Made by a program: the position numbers and the translations under genes
Source of the DNA: Nocardia sp. CC227C
GTDB lineage: Bacteria; Actinomycetota; Actinomycetes; Mycobacteriales; Mycobacteriaceae
NCBI RefSeq assembly: GCF_030767025.1
Contig: NZ_JASITE010000013.1
Span: 177,932 to 241,931 of the forward strand
DNA length: 64,000 bases
Direction: 5' to 3'
Shown: positions 43,539-53,054 of the stretch, in pieces
Layout of the letters: each line of letters starts with the position of its first letter
Numbering within the stretch: position 1 is the first letter of the stretch
Notes under the pieces: generated by a model
Told to the model about the DNA's origin: nothing
Databases searched by the model: none
Seen by the model: the letters and a program-made list of their open reading frames with translations, nothing else

Positions 43539-46502
43539 TCAGGACTTCGAGGCTGCCGTCGCCTTCTTCGCCGGAGCCTTCTTGGCCGGAGCCTTCTTGG
43601 CGGCGGTCTTCTTCGCGGCCGTCTTCTCGGCCGCCGCGCCCTCGCCTGTCTTGGCCGCTGCCTTCTTCGCCGTGGTCTTCTTGGCGGCCGTCTTCTTCGC
43701 GGTGCTCTTCTTGGCCGCCTTCTTGGCGGTCTTCTTCACCGGCCCGCGCGCCCGCCGATCCGCGAGCAGCTCGGAGGCGCGCTCATCGGTAATCGACTCG
43801 ACCTCGTCGCCCTTGCGCAGGCTGGCATTGGTCTCACCGTCGGTGACGTACGGCCCGAACCGGCCATCCTTGATCACCATCGGCTTCTGGGACGCCGGAT
43901 CGACACCGAGCTCGCGCAGCGGCGCCGCACTCGCGGCCTGCCCGCCGCGCCGCTTGGGCTCGGCGTAGATCTTCAACGCCTCCTCCAGCGTGACGGTGAA
44001 GATCTGTTCCTCACCGGCCAGCGAACGCGAATCGGTGCCCTTCTTCAGATACGGCCCGTAGCGACCGTTCTGCGCGGTGATCTCCTCGCCGGAGGCCGGG
44101 TCGACGCCGACCACCCGCGGCAGTGACAGCAGTTTCAGCGCGTCGTCGAGCGTGATGGTGCTCAGATCCATCGACTTGAACAGCGAGCCGGTGCGCGGCT
44201 TCGGCGCGGCCGCCTTCTTGGCGGGCTTCTTGCCGCCGGTGTCGATATCCGCTTCGGGCTCCGGAAGGATCTCGGTGACGTACGGCCCGAAACGCCCTTC
44301 CTTGGCGACGATTTCGTGCCCGGTCTCCGGATCCTTGCCGAGACGGCGGCCCTCCTGCGGGGTCGCGAACAGCTTCTCCGCGACCTCGGGCGTGAGTTCG
44401 TCCGGCGGCAGCTCGTCGGGCAGGTTCGCCCGCTGCGAGATCGGATCCCCTTGCGGGTCATCGGGATTGGCGACCAAGCGCTCCAGGTACGGCCCGTACC
44501 GGCCCACCCGGACCACCACGTCGCGCCCCTCGGCATCGCTGAACAGCTTGATGGAGTTGATGAGCCGGGCGTCGATGTCGTCGAGCTGCTCGCCCACCAT
44601 CTTCTTGAGTCCGCCGCTGCGCGCGACCGATCCCTCGACGCCGTGATCGCCGCCGAAGTAGAAGCTGGACAACCAGTTTCCACGCTGCTCCCGGCCGCCG
44701 GCGATGGCGTCGAGATCGTCTTCCATGGCCGCGGTGAAGTCGAAGTCGACCAACCGGCCGAAGTACGCCTCCAGCAGACCGACCACCGCGAACGCCACCC
44801 AGGAAGGCACCAGCGCACTGCCGCGCTTGTACACGTACCCGCGATCGAGAATGGTCTTGATGATCGAGGAATAGGTCGAGGGGCGGCCGATGCCGAGTTC
44901 CTCGAGCGCCTTGATCAGCGAGGCTTCGGTGAATCGCGGTGGCGGATTGGTGGTGTGCCCGTCGGGGTTGAGCTCGACGGCCGTGACGCCCTGCCCCTCG
45001 GACAGCGCGGGCAACCGCGATTCGGCGTCGTCGGACTGGCCGCCCGCCTCCTCGTCGACACTCTCGACATACGCCTTCAGGAAGCCCGGGAAGGTAATGG
45101 TGCGGCCCGAGGCCGAAAACACGCATTCCTCACCGGTATTCGCGACACCGGTGATGCGGACCGTCAGCGTGGTACCGCGCGCGTCCGCCATCTGCGAGGC
45201 TACGGTCCGCTGCCAAATCAGTTCGTACAAACGGAATTCGTCATTGTCCAGCCGTGAGTGCAACTGCCCCGGCGTGGCGAAGGTGTCGCCCGACGGACGG
45301 ATGGCCTCGTGCGCCTCCTGCGCGTTCTTGACCTTCCGGTTGTACTGCCGCGGTGTGGGACTCACGAACTCCGCGCCGTACAACTGCGTGGCCTGCGCCC
45401 GCGCCGCGGTGATCGCCGACTCCGACAAGGTCGTCGAGTCGGTACGCATGTAGGTGATGTAGCCGTTCTCGTACAGCCGCTGCGCCACCCGCATGGTGCG
45501 CTCGGAGCCGAAGCGCAGCTTGCGCGCCGCCTCCTGCTGCAGGGTCGAGGTCATGAACGGCGCGTAGGGCTTGCGCGTATAGGGCTTGGATTCGACGGAG
45601 GTGACCGCCAGGTCCACACCGTGCAGACCCTCGGCCAGGCGACGCGCGTGATCGGCATCGAGCACGACCACGCCGGAGGCGGTCTTGAGCAGACCGTCCG
45701 GGCCGAAGTCGCGACCGGACGCCACCCGCGCTCCGTCCACATTCACCAACCGCGCACCGAATACCCGGGGATTCCCGGTCTCGCTCTCGCCACCGGCATC
45801 CAGTTTGGCCGCGATATCCCAGTACTCCGCGGAGCGGAACGCCATGCGCTCCCGCTCACGCTGCACGATCACGCGGGTCGCCACCGACTGCACGCGGCCC
45901 GCCGACAGCTTCGGCATGACCTTCTTCCACAGCACGGGGCTGACCTCGTAGCCGTAGAGGCGGTCCAGGATGCGCCGCGTCTCCTGCGCGTCGACCAGAT
46001 CCTGGTCCAGATCCCGGGTGTCGGCGGCGGCCGCGCGGATGGCGGGCTCGGTGATCTCGTGGAACACCATGCGCCGGACCGGAACCTTCGGCTTGAGGGT
46101 TTCCAGCAGATGCCACGCGATGGCCTCGCCCTCGCGGTCGGGGTCGGTGGCGAGATAGAGCTCGTCGGCGTCGGCCAGCAGGCTCTTGAGCTCGCTGACC
46201 TTGGCCTTCTTATCCGGACTGATCACATAGATGGGCTCGAAGTCGTTGTTGACGTCGACGCCGAGGCGCGCCCAGTCCTGTCCTTTGTATTTGGCGGGCA
46301 CATCCGCCGCGCCGCGCGGCAGGTCCCGAATGTGACCGACCGACGCCTCCACGACATAGTTGCGACCGAGGTAGGGGGCGATCTTGCGGGCCTTCGTCGG
46401 CGACTCGACGATCACGAGACGACGCAGGGGGCGCCCCCGGTCGGGCGCTGCGTTGGAGTTCGGCGCTGCACCGCGGTCTCGTGTTGCCACCGGCGAACAC
46501 AC
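43539..46502 (-). CDS. topA: DNA topoisomerase I
   Basis: Relaxes negative supercoils by cutting one strand. The 987-residue enzyme has the Toprim motif LVIVESPTKARKIAPYLG near the N-terminus, the active Tyr in GYITYMRTDSTT, and repeated C-terminal DNA-binding blocks with GRYGPY. It ends in a Lys/Ala-rich tail of about 70 residues (KKTAKKAAKKSTAKK, etc.) typical of actinobacterial TopA and needed for processive relaxation. GTG 46502 has AGGA at spacing 5. It is upstream of DinB-like and downstream of cspA on the same strand. Confidence 0.97.
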   Translation of the reverse strand: MCSPVATRDRGAAPNSNAAPDRGRPLRRLVIVESPTKARKIAPYLGRNYVVEASVGHIRDLPRGAADVPAKYKGQDWARLGVDVNNDFEPIYVISPDKKAKVSELKSLLADADELYLATDPDREGEAIAWHLLETLKPKVPVRRMVFHEITEPAIRAAAADTRDLDQDLVDAQETRRILDRLYGYEVSPVLWKKVMPKLSAGRVQSVATRVIVQRERERMAFRSAEYWDIAAKLDAGGESETGNPRVFGARLVNVDGARVASGRDFGPDGLLKTASGVVVLDADHARRLAEGLHGVDLAVTSVESKPYTRKPYAPFMTSTLQQEAARKLRFGSERTMRVAQRLYENGYITYMRTDSTTLSESAITAARAQATQLYGAEFVSPTPRQYNRKVKNAQEAHEAIRPSGDTFATPGQLHSRLDNDEFRLYELIWQRTVASQMADARGTTLTVRITGVANTGEECVFSASGRTITFPGFLKAYVESVDEEAGGQSDDAESRLPALSEGQGVTAVELNPDGHTTNPPPRFTEASLIKALEELGIGRPSTYSSIIKTILDRGYVYKRGSALVPSWVAFAVVGLLEAYFGRLVDFDFTAAMEDDLDAIAGGREQRGNWLSSFYFGGDHGVEGSVARSGGLKKMVGEQLDDIDARLINSIKLFSDAEGRDVVVRVGRYGPYLERLVANPDDPQGDPISQRANLPDELPPDELTPEVAEKLFATPQEGRRLGKDPETGHEIVAKEGRFGPYVTEILPEPEADIDTGGKKPAKKAAAPKPRTGSLFKSMDLSTITLDDALKLLSLPRVVGVDPASGEEITAQNGRYGPYLKKGTDSRSLAGEEQIFTVTLEEALKIYAEPKRRGGQAASAAPLRELGVDPASQKPMVIKDGRFGPYVTDGETNASLRKGDEVESITDERASELLADRRARGPVKKTAKKAAKKSTAKKTAAKKTTAKKAAAKTGEGAAAEKTAAKKTAAKKAPAKKAPAKKATAASKS

Positions 46503-46675
46503 CTTTCCTGTCGATCCGCGTGGCGCTGGGTGCGCGCGATACGCGGCTGGGGCAAGCGGCGGCGACTACATATCGCTGCCAGCAACGTTTATACCGTGTT
46601 GAAGCGCTGCGTCTCGGGCGCAGCGGCGATGTGGCCCCGGGTTGTGATCGAGTGTAATGGGTCCGGATATGGGTC

Positions 46676-46705
46676 GTCCCCCACCGCCGGGTGGCGGTGG
46701 GGGAC
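46676..46705 (-). terminator. Hairpin after cspA
   Basis: A perfect 13-bp stem (GTCCCCCACCGCC / GGCGGTGGGGGAC) with loop GGGT lies 28 bases past the cspA stop, before the topA promoter region. A -10-like TATAAA occurs on the minus strand at 46588-46593, ahead of topA. Confidence 0.85.
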
Positions 46706-46733
46706 GGATACCTGTTGGGTAGGCCCGCTCGGA

Positions 46734-46937
46734 TCAGAGCGCGCGAACACCAGTGGCCTGGGGGCCCTTGGTGCCCTGGCCGACCTCGAACTCGACCTTC
46801 TGGTTCTCCTCGAGGGTGCGGAAGCCCGAACCCTGGATCTCGGAGTAGTGGACGAAGACGTCAGCGGACCCGTCCTCGGGCGCGATGAAGCCGAACCCCT
46901 TCTCCGCGTTGAACCACTTCACAGTTCCCTGTGCCAT
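46734..46937 (-). CDS. cspA: Cold-shock protein
   Basis: A 67-residue single-stranded nucleic-acid-binding protein. RNP1 is KGFGFIAP and RNP2 is DVFVHYSEI. It starts MAQGTVKWFNAEKGFGF and ends QATGVRAL. ATG 46937 has GAAGGAA 4 bases upstream. A long untranslated stretch upstream is typical of cold-shock genes. It lies between topA and the divergent helicase, as in M. tuberculosis. Confidence 0.97.
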   Translation of the reverse strand: MAQGTVKWFNAEKGFGFIAPEDGSADVFVHYSEIQGSGFRTLEENQKVEFEVGQGTKGPQATGVRAL

Positions 46938-47372
46938 TCTGTTCCTTCTCTTTCCATACCGGAACGGCGGACAACGAGGTTCGTCCACCGGGTCCGTTCC
47001 GAGCGCTGTACTCTTGTTCCCCCTGCAGGAAAGCACCAAGCACACCGTTCGCAACATCGATCCTGCTGATGGTTTGGACTTTGGATCCGTCCCTCGAACA
47101 CAGAAGCTTGCGACCAGGAACCAGTGAACCATGTCTTCGGTGAATTCAACAGCGGAGTTACCCACAATTTGCAAAAAAGTTGATCTTGCGAATGAGCAGG
47201 TGAGGGGCATAATGCCCAAATCCGTACTTGAAGTAGGTTTGCCTTGTGATAACCGAGCGAGCATCCGGCAAACGGGCTGTGACGCGGGTCGCTACTCTGT
47301 AGTGAAATGGCAGGTAGACCCACAGACATACACACCGTTCGCACCCCGCCCGCGTGTCGCGGGGCATGTTCG
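46938..47372. other. Divergent region with cspA leader
   Basis: The 435 bases between cspA and the helicase are lower in GC (about 47140-47260) and should contain the long 5' leader of cspA and both promoters. On the plus strand TACTCT (47293) precedes an ATG at 47307. No coding frame is supported. Confidence 0.55.
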
Positions 47373-49754
47373 ATGAAACCGGCAGCTCGAGCAGTGCAGA
47401 TCGACAGTGCGAGCTACGGTGGATCGTTGCTGAATCGTGTCCTGATCGGCTTCGAAAACGGTGACGCCAGACTCACCCATATCAGCGAGCTACCGTCCCG
47501 TGCGGCACAGATCACGGAATGGCCGCAATGGTCATCGCCGGAGGTGGTCGAAGCGCTACAGGCATCCGGAGTCGACACGCCGTGGACCCATCAGGCCGAT
47601 ACCGCTGAGCTGGCCTTCTCCGGTCGAAACGTGGTCGTCAGCACCGGCACCGCCTCCGGCAAATCGGTCGGTTACCAGCTCCCCGTCCTGACCGCGCTGC
47701 ACGCGGACCCCAAGGCGACGGCCCTGTATCTGTCCCCCACCAAGGCGCTCGGCGCCGATCAACTGCGCTGCGCCACCGAGCTGACCGACGGCCCGCTCCG
47801 TCATATCCACCCCGCCCCCTACGACGGCGATACGCCCGGCGAGATCCGGCAGTGGGTGCGGTCGCACAGCCGCTGGGTCTTCACCAATCCCGACATGCTG
47901 CATCTCGGCATCCTGCGCGGCCATCAGCGCTGGGCCCGGCTGCTGCGCAATCTGCGGTACGTGGTGATCGACGAATGCCACACGTACCGGGGCGTATTCG
48001 GTTCCCACGTGGCGCTGGTGCTGCGGCGGCTGCGGCGACTCGCCCAGCGGTACGGCTCCGATCCGGTCTTCATCCTGTGCTCGGCCACCGCCGCGGAACC
48101 GGCCGCGACGGCGGCGCGGCTGATCGGCGCACCGTGCGCGGCGGTCACCGCGGACGGCTCACCGCAGGGCGCCCGCACCGTGGCGCTGTGGGAGCCGCCG
48201 CTGCTCGAGGGCGTGACCGGAGAGAACGGGGCGGCGGTGCGACGCTCGGCCGGCGCGGAGGCGGCGCGGGTCATGGCCGAACTCGTGGCGGAGGGGGCGA
48301 GCACGCTCACCTTCGTGCGGTCGCGGCGGTCCGCGGAACTCGTGGCGATGGACTCGCGACACCTGCTCTCAGAGGTCGATCCCCAGCTCGCATCGCGTGT
48401 CGCCGCCTACCGGGCCGGATATCTGGCCGAGGATCGGCGGGCGCTGGAGGCGGCGCTCTCCGACGGCTCACTGCTCGGGGTGGCGACCACCAATGCGCTG
48501 GAACTGGGCGTCGACATCGCCGGGCTGGATGCCGTGGTGGTCACCGGCTACCCGGGCACGGTGGCCTCTTTCTGGCAGCAGGCCGGGCGGGCGGGACGCC
48601 GCGCCCAGGGGGCATTGGTGCTGCTCATCGCACGAGACGACCCCCTCGACACCTATCTGGTCCACCACCCCGAGGCGCTGCTGGGCAAGCCCGTCGAGGC
48701 CACCATCACCGATCCGCACAATCCCTACGTACTCGGGCCGCATCTGCTGTGCGCCGCCATGGAACAGCCGCTCAGCGATGCGGAGGTCCACGCCTTCGGA
48801 GCCTGGGAACTGCTGTCCGACCTGGCGGAACAGGGGCTGATCCGGCGGCGGACCAGGGCTGTGCGCGACGGCGGCGCACGCTGGTTCGTGACCGCCGACG
48901 CGCATCCGCACGACGCGGTCGACGTCCGCGGCGGCATCGGCACCACGGTGGCGGTCGTGGACGGCGAGAGCGGGCGGCTGCTCGGCACCACCGACGCCGG
49001 GCGCGCCCCCGCCACCCTGCACGAAGGGGCCGTGCACCTGCACCAGGGCGAGAGCTACGTGGTGGACGAACTGGATCTCGACGGCGGCGTGGCGCTGGTG
49101 CACGCCGAGACGCCGAGTTGGACCACCAGTGCCCGGGCGGTCACGACCGTCGAGATCGAAGCGGTCGATGACCAGCGGGTTCATGGTTCGGTGACGACCG
49201 CGCTGGCGCGCGTGCTGGTCACCCGGCAGGTGGTGGGCTATCTGCGACGGCTGCCCAGCGGCGAGGTGCTCGACATGGTTCCCCTGGACATGCCCGCGCA
49301 GCCGCTGCCGACGAGGGCGGTGCTCTACACGGTCACCCCGGCGCTACTGGAACGCGCCGGGATCGACGCCGGTCGTGTCGCGGGGGCGCTCCATGCCGCA
49401 GAGCACGCGGCGATCGGCATGCTGCCGCTGGTCGCGACCTGCGATCGGTGGGATATCGGCGGCGTGTCGACCGCGGAGCATCCCGATACCGGACTGCCGA
49501 CGGTCTTCGTCTACGACGGCCACCCGGGTGGGGCCGGCTTCGCCGAGCGCGGGTTCGCGCGACTGCGGCCCTGGCTGTCGGCGACGCTGGAGGTCGTCCG
49601 GTCCTGCGGATGCGCGAGCGGATGTCCCTCCTGCGTACAGTCTCCGAAGTGCGGAAACGGCAACAATCCGCTGGACAAGGCCGGGGCCGAGCGGCTGTTG
49701 GCCGCGGTCCTGGCGGAGCTGCGCGAGGGTGACGACGGTCACACCGATTCGTGA
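47373..49754 (+). CDS. DEAD/DEAH helicase of the YprA/MrfA type
   Basis: A 793-residue helicase with N-terminal helicase domain: Walker A TGTASGKSVGYQLP (about 90-103), DECHTY as DEAD-box, SATAAE, and the C-terminal QQAGRAGRR motif VI. A DUF1998 zinc-binding cluster near the C-terminus reads CGCASGCPSCVQSPKCGNGN (about 752-771), as in MrfA-like helicases that repair mitomycin damage in Bacillus. I take ATG 47373; ATG 47307 would add 22 residues without conserved pattern. It is divergent from cspA, as with Rv3649. Confidence 0.93.
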   Translation: MKPAARAVQIDSASYGGSLLNRVLIGFENGDARLTHISELPSRAAQITEWPQWSSPEVVEALQASGVDTPWTHQADTAELAFSGRNVVVSTGTASGKSVGYQLPVLTALHADPKATALYLSPTKALGADQLRCATELTDGPLRHIHPAPYDGDTPGEIRQWVRSHSRWVFTNPDMLHLGILRGHQRWARLLRNLRYVVIDECHTYRGVFGSHVALVLRRLRRLAQRYGSDPVFILCSATAAEPAATAARLIGAPCAAVTADGSPQGARTVALWEPPLLEGVTGENGAAVRRSAGAEAARVMAELVAEGASTLTFVRSRRSAELVAMDSRHLLSEVDPQLASRVAAYRAGYLAEDRRALEAALSDGSLLGVATTNALELGVDIAGLDAVVVTGYPGTVASFWQQAGRAGRRAQGALVLLIARDDPLDTYLVHHPEALLGKPVEATITDPHNPYVLGPHLLCAAMEQPLSDAEVHAFGAWELLSDLAEQGLIRRRTRAVRDGGARWFVTADAHPHDAVDVRGGIGTTVAVVDGESGRLLGTTDAGRAPATLHEGAVHLHQGESYVVDELDLDGGVALVHAETPSWTTSARAVTTVEIEAVDDQRVHGSVTTALARVLVTRQVVGYLRRLPSGEVLDMVPLDMPAQPLPTRAVLYTVTPALLERAGIDAGRVAGALHAAEHAAIGMLPLVATCDRWDIGGVSTAEHPDTGLPTVFVYDGHPGGAGFAERGFARLRPWLSATLEVVRSCGCASGCPSCVQSPKCGNGNNPLDKAGAERLLAAVLAELREGDDGHTDS

Positions 49755-50168
49755 CACGGCCGACGTCGGGCCGAGATCGTTTCGCCACCTGCGCGCTCCG
49801 GCGTGTCGCGTCGGCGAGGCAGGGCCGGAGCGGACGATCCGGACGGTTCGCTCCGAGTCATGCACGATGCGACCCACGGGCGAATAAAAAGGGATGTGAT
49901 CCTGTTAACTGACCCGTTGCTCCCGCTATCGAATGTAGACGGGTATTCACCTGTGCATTTATTCGAATCGTGGTTTGCGCATGTAATGCGTTGTGATCAT
50001 TTCCAGCATTAATGAACGGCACGGCCGGGTCGGAATTCGAGATTGATCATGAGCTTGTGTCGCGCACAACAGCGCCGGATGTGATGGTGATCATCAATTT
50101 TCCATCACCAACCGTTCGGTATTCGTAGACCAACCTCCCGGTATTGCGACCGCCGAGCGGTCGTCGAG
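49755..50168. other. AT-richer non-coding stretch ending the Tad operon
   Basis: From about 49880 to 50110 the sequence is far richer in A and T than its surroundings. It contains a 7-bp inverted repeat GTGATGG/CCATCAC (50081-50108) and, next to the Tad operon stop, a hairpin GACCGC-CGA-GCGGTC (50148-50162) that probably serves as terminator for minus-strand transcripts. A 49-residue frame starting at an ATG near 49860 has no recognised similarity and is not called. Confidence 0.5.
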
Positions 50169-50546
50169 CTAATCCGGGCCCACGACCGGACCCGCGCGCG
50201 CCGAGGCCCGCACCATCCGCGTACCCAGCGGGCCGAGGGTTATCCCCGACTCCACCGTGACCGTCACATCCCAGCCCGCGACCACACACTCCCGGACCCG
50301 CACCCCCATGCGCTGCCCGATCCGGTCGGCCTCCGCACAGCCCGCGACGGTGCCCCGGTCCAGCCCGCCCGCCGCGGCCAGGGCGGCCAGGTCCGCCGCC
50401 GATTGGGTCCGGTGCCGCGCCACCACGGCCACGCCGAGCTGCGCGAGCAGCAGCGTCACGGTCAGCAGCGCCGCCACCGCCCAGGCGGCGGTGACGGTGG
50501 CCGCGCCCGCATCGGCTGGCAGCCGGGCAGGCGGCGGCTCGCTCAC
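50169..50546 (-). CDS. TadE-like (Rv3654c-family) protein
   Basis: A 125-residue protein with a Pro/Ala head and one membrane helix (about 16-46: AATVTAAWAVAALLTVTLLL), followed by a small extracytoplasmic domain with RHRTQSAADLAALAAA. It resembles pseudopilins and TadE-like helper proteins of type IVb pili. GTG 50546 overlaps the TadE stop (GTGA). It is last of the Tad operon. Confidence 0.85.
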   Translation of the reverse strand: MSEPPPARLPADAGAATVTAAWAVAALLTVTLLLAQLGVAVVARHRTQSAADLAALAAAGGLDRGTVAGCAEADRIGQRMGVRVRECVVAGWDVTVTVESGITLGPLGTRMVRASARAGPVVGPD

Positions 50547-50923
50547 GACCGAACTCCAGGCTCACTGACAGCCACCGCCGTGGCGTGCAGTTCGAGGCCC
50601 GGTAGCAGTGGGAAGCGGGCGGTCACCGTCGCGGTGACCAGGTCCGCGTCCACCCGCACCGTGATGTCGGCCCCCGGTGGGGCCACTCGGCGCGCGGTGG
50701 GCACCGCCTCGGAGTCCGCACCGCGGGCGGTGAGGCGGGCGGCCTCGCGCGCGGCGTCCACACAGCGGACCTGGGCCGAGGCGGCCAGCAGCGCGCCGAC
50801 ACACAGCACCATGCCCAGGAGGATCGTCGCGAGAGCGAGTGCCGCCTCGACGGTGGCCATCCCAGCGTCGGCGCGGCACCCGCGAGGGTGCGAAACCCCC
50901 GGGCCGGACCGCGATCTCGTCAA
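50543..50923 (-). CDS. TadE-family pilus protein
   Basis: A 126-residue protein with the TadE hallmark GMATVEAALALATILLGMV (about 21-39) as a membrane helix, then a pseudopilin-like domain including VRCVDAAREAARLTARG. I prefer TTG 50923 because TTGA overlaps the Flp stop and the resulting length matches the mycobacterial relative; ATG 50860 is the alternative but would remove the residues before the helix. It is coupled to the next gene. Confidence 0.85.
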   Translation of the reverse strand: MTRSRSGPGVSHPRGCRADAGMATVEAALALATILLGMVLCVGALLAASAQVRCVDAAREAARLTARGADSEAVPTARRVAPPGADITVRVDADLVTATVTARFPLLPGLELHATAVAVSEPGVRS

Positions 50924-51135
50924 CCGACCGAGGTCTTCAATGCCCTGTCGATGATCCGGGTGAGCGCGCTGACAATGCTGTCGCCGGTGACCACCGCGTA
51001 CAGGACAGCCCCGAACGCGGCGGCGGCGATCGTTCCGATGGCGTACTCGGCGGTGCTCATGCCGTCGTCGGCCGTCGCGGCCAGCAGTAGGCGGGTTCGC
51101 AAGCGCAGGGACATGTTTCGAACCGTGGATCGCAT
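50920..51135 (-). CDS. Flp-like pilin (DUF4244)
   Basis: A 71-residue prepilin-like protein. A basic leader (1-24) ends DDG/MSTAEYAIGTIAAAAFG, with Gly before the cleaved residue and Glu at the fifth position, the type IVb prepilin pattern; the mature helix follows. ATG 51135 has GAGAGGA 7 bases upstream. It is the presumed structural subunit of a Tad pilus. No prepilin peptidase gene is visible here, so it must be elsewhere. Confidence 0.88.
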   Translation of the reverse strand: MRSTVRNMSLRLRTRLLLAATADDGMSTAEYAIGTIAAAAFGAVLYAVVTGDSIVSALTRIIDRALKTSVG

Positions 51136-51192
51136 TCGGCGTTCCTCTCCTCGGTCCGGTGCGGCGGATCCGCACCGGCACAGTCGTGGTGT

Positions 51193-51789
51193 TCACAGCA
51201 GTCCGCCCTCCATGACCCGACCGGCCAGGCCGATGACCACCGGCACGATCCCCAGGCATACGAAGGCGGGCAGGAAGCACAGCCCGAGGGGACCGCTGAT
51301 CAGCACCCCGGCCCGCTCGGCCCGCGCGGCGGCGGCATCCTCCACGTCACCCCGCCGCTGCTCCGCCAGCTCGGCGACCGCGACGGCCAGGGAAGCTCCC
51401 GAACGCGCTGAGCGCCGCGCCAGCCGTGTCAAGGCCGTCACCGCCTCATCACCGACCCCGGCGCTCGCCCGATCCCAGGCCACGGCCGGATCGGCGCCCA
51501 GCGCGAGCAGATCCGCCGCCCGCCCCAAGACCGTGCGCACCGGCTCGGGCGCGCTCACCGCTACCGCGCCCGCGGCCGCCGCGGTCGGCAGCCCGGCCCG
51601 CAGACACGCCGCGAACAGGTCCAGTGCCGCGGCCACCCCCAGCGGATCCGGCCGCACCGGAACCACCGTCCGCCGATCCGACCCCCGCCGGTCGACCAGG
51701 CCGCCCAACCGCCGCCGCGCCACATCCCGCCCCGGAATCAGCACCAATGCGACGGCCACGAGTACGAGCGGCATCGAGTACGCGTTCAT
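51193..51789 (-). CDS. tadC: TadC-like type II/IV secretion F protein
   Basis: A 198-residue inner-membrane assembly protein of the GspF family. The N-terminus is hydrophobic (YSMPLVLVAVALVLIPG) and the GspF blocks LRAGLPTAAAAGAVA and ARSGASLAVAVAELAEQRR precede paired membrane helices at about 150-190. ATG 51789 begins a short leader; an upstream extension to 51873 is unsupported. It lies between tadB and the pilin. Confidence 0.85.
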   Translation of the reverse strand: MNAYSMPLVLVAVALVLIPGRDVARRRLGGLVDRRGSDRRTVVPVRPDPLGVAAALDLFAACLRAGLPTAAAAGAVAVSAPEPVRTVLGRAADLLALGADPAVAWDRASAGVGDEAVTALTRLARRSARSGASLAVAVAELAEQRRGDVEDAAAARAERAGVLISGPLGLCFLPAFVCLGIVPVVIGLAGRVMEGGLL

Positions 51790-52096
51790 GGCCACGCGTC
51801 CGTACTGTCCACTGCGACGAATGCCGCTGCCACCCGGTCGGTTCGGCCGGTATCCCCGCATTCGGCCACGCACGTACGGCCACGGCAGCGCTGTTCCGCA
51901 CAGGCACAGACCGGCACGTGGACGTTTCGACCACGATGGGGGCGCTCGCCTGCGCAGCCGTGTCGTTCACCGCTCGCGCTGACACAGCCGCGGGCGGCGC
52001 GGTTCGCAGCCGCTGCGGGACACGGGCATTGGGGCGGATGAGATGTGTGGTCAGGGCGGGAACCGCCGATTGTTTCCGGCCGGGGTGGGAGGGCGG
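51790..52096 (-). other. 307-bp gap inside Tad operon
   Basis: Between the tadB stop and tadC start there is an unusually long gap for this otherwise compact operon. I see no coding frame with good support and no strong terminator; it may contain an internal promoter or a remnant of sequence. Confidence 0.4.
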
Positions 52097-52909
52097 TCAT
52101 TGCAGGACCTTTCGGGTGATGGCGTCCGTCCAGAGCAGGCCGGTGCAGGTCAGGGTGGTGCCGAGTGGGAGCAGGAGTTGGCCCGGTGGGGTGGTGAAGA
52201 GGATGCGGAGCGGAGCGGCACCCATCAGGTGGCCCAGGGCCAGGCCCAAGAGCGGCAGGGCGGAGAGGACGGCGGCGGTGGCGTGAGCTCCGGCCAGGGC
52301 GGCTCGGGTCCGGGCCTGGAAGCGCTTGCGACCCAGCAGATCCGTGCGGGCGGCGGTGAGAAGTTCGGCGAGCGCCAAGCCGTGGGATTCGGCGACCTGC
52401 CAGGCATCGGCGACGCGGGAGAGGTCGACGGCGATGGCGGTATCCGGCTGCCGGATGCCGGTGGCCCCGCTGCCGCCGAGACGGCTGCGGGCCGCGCTCA
52501 CGGCGAAGGCGTGGCTGGCGTCGCCGGTGGTCTCGCGGGCTGCGATGTCGGCGGCGGCGCTGGGATGGGCTCCCACCCGCAGCTCACCGATGATCACCTC
52601 CAGGCCGTCGAGCAAGCGGGCGAGTTCGGCGGCACGGTGGCGGGCACGCACGCGGCGGTGGTGGCGGACGGAAAGGGTGGCGGTGAGCACGGCCGCTGCG
52701 AGCACGGTGCCGAAACCGGCCAACCACAGGCTGAGTGGAGCCAGGACCACGGCTATCCGGACGGCCGTACGCGGTAACGCTGTGCGCTTCGGCACCGGCG
52801 CGCCGAACAGGGCCGCGAACCGCCGTCGTGCTGGTGGCGGCGGCACCGCCACGAGGGCGAGTGCCAGGCAGGCGAGCACTGAGCTCGGATAGGCGAGCAT
52901 TTCAGGCAT
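52097..52909 (-). CDS. tadB: TadB-like type II/IV secretion F protein
   Basis: A 270-residue inner-membrane platform protein. It has hydrophobic segments near residues 5-20, 54-78 and 215-260 around a cytosolic GspF block with AARTDLLGRKRFQARTRAAL. ATG 52909 has GGAG 5 bases upstream, which decides against longer frames. Pairs with TadC to form the pilus assembly platform above TadA. Confidence 0.86.
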   Translation of the reverse strand: MPEMLAYPSSVLACLALALVAVPPPPARRRFAALFGAPVPKRTALPRTAVRIAVVLAPLSLWLAGFGTVLAAAVLTATLSVRHHRRVRARHRAAELARLLDGLEVIIGELRVGAHPSAAADIAARETTGDASHAFAVSAARSRLGGSGATGIRQPDTAIAVDLSRVADAWQVAESHGLALAELLTAARTDLLGRKRFQARTRAALAGAHATAAVLSALPLLGLALGHLMGAAPLRILFTTPPGQLLLPLGTTLTCTGLLWTDAITRKVLQ

Positions 52910-53054
52910 CACAGCTCCGCTTCGTCGACTCGGGCCGGGTCGCCGCCCCGGTGCACCGCCGACCCGGCCGCGCTCTCGTCGGCCACGCCGCATCTCCCGA
53001 CTCGCGGATCGCCGTACCGGGACGGTGGTACCGAATCGGGCGTTGTAGCGGTAC

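Noticed and set aside
49803..50012. 69-codon frame in the AT-rich stretch
   Set aside because: The first part continues the helicase tail frame pattern and the rest has no similarity or ribosome-binding site.
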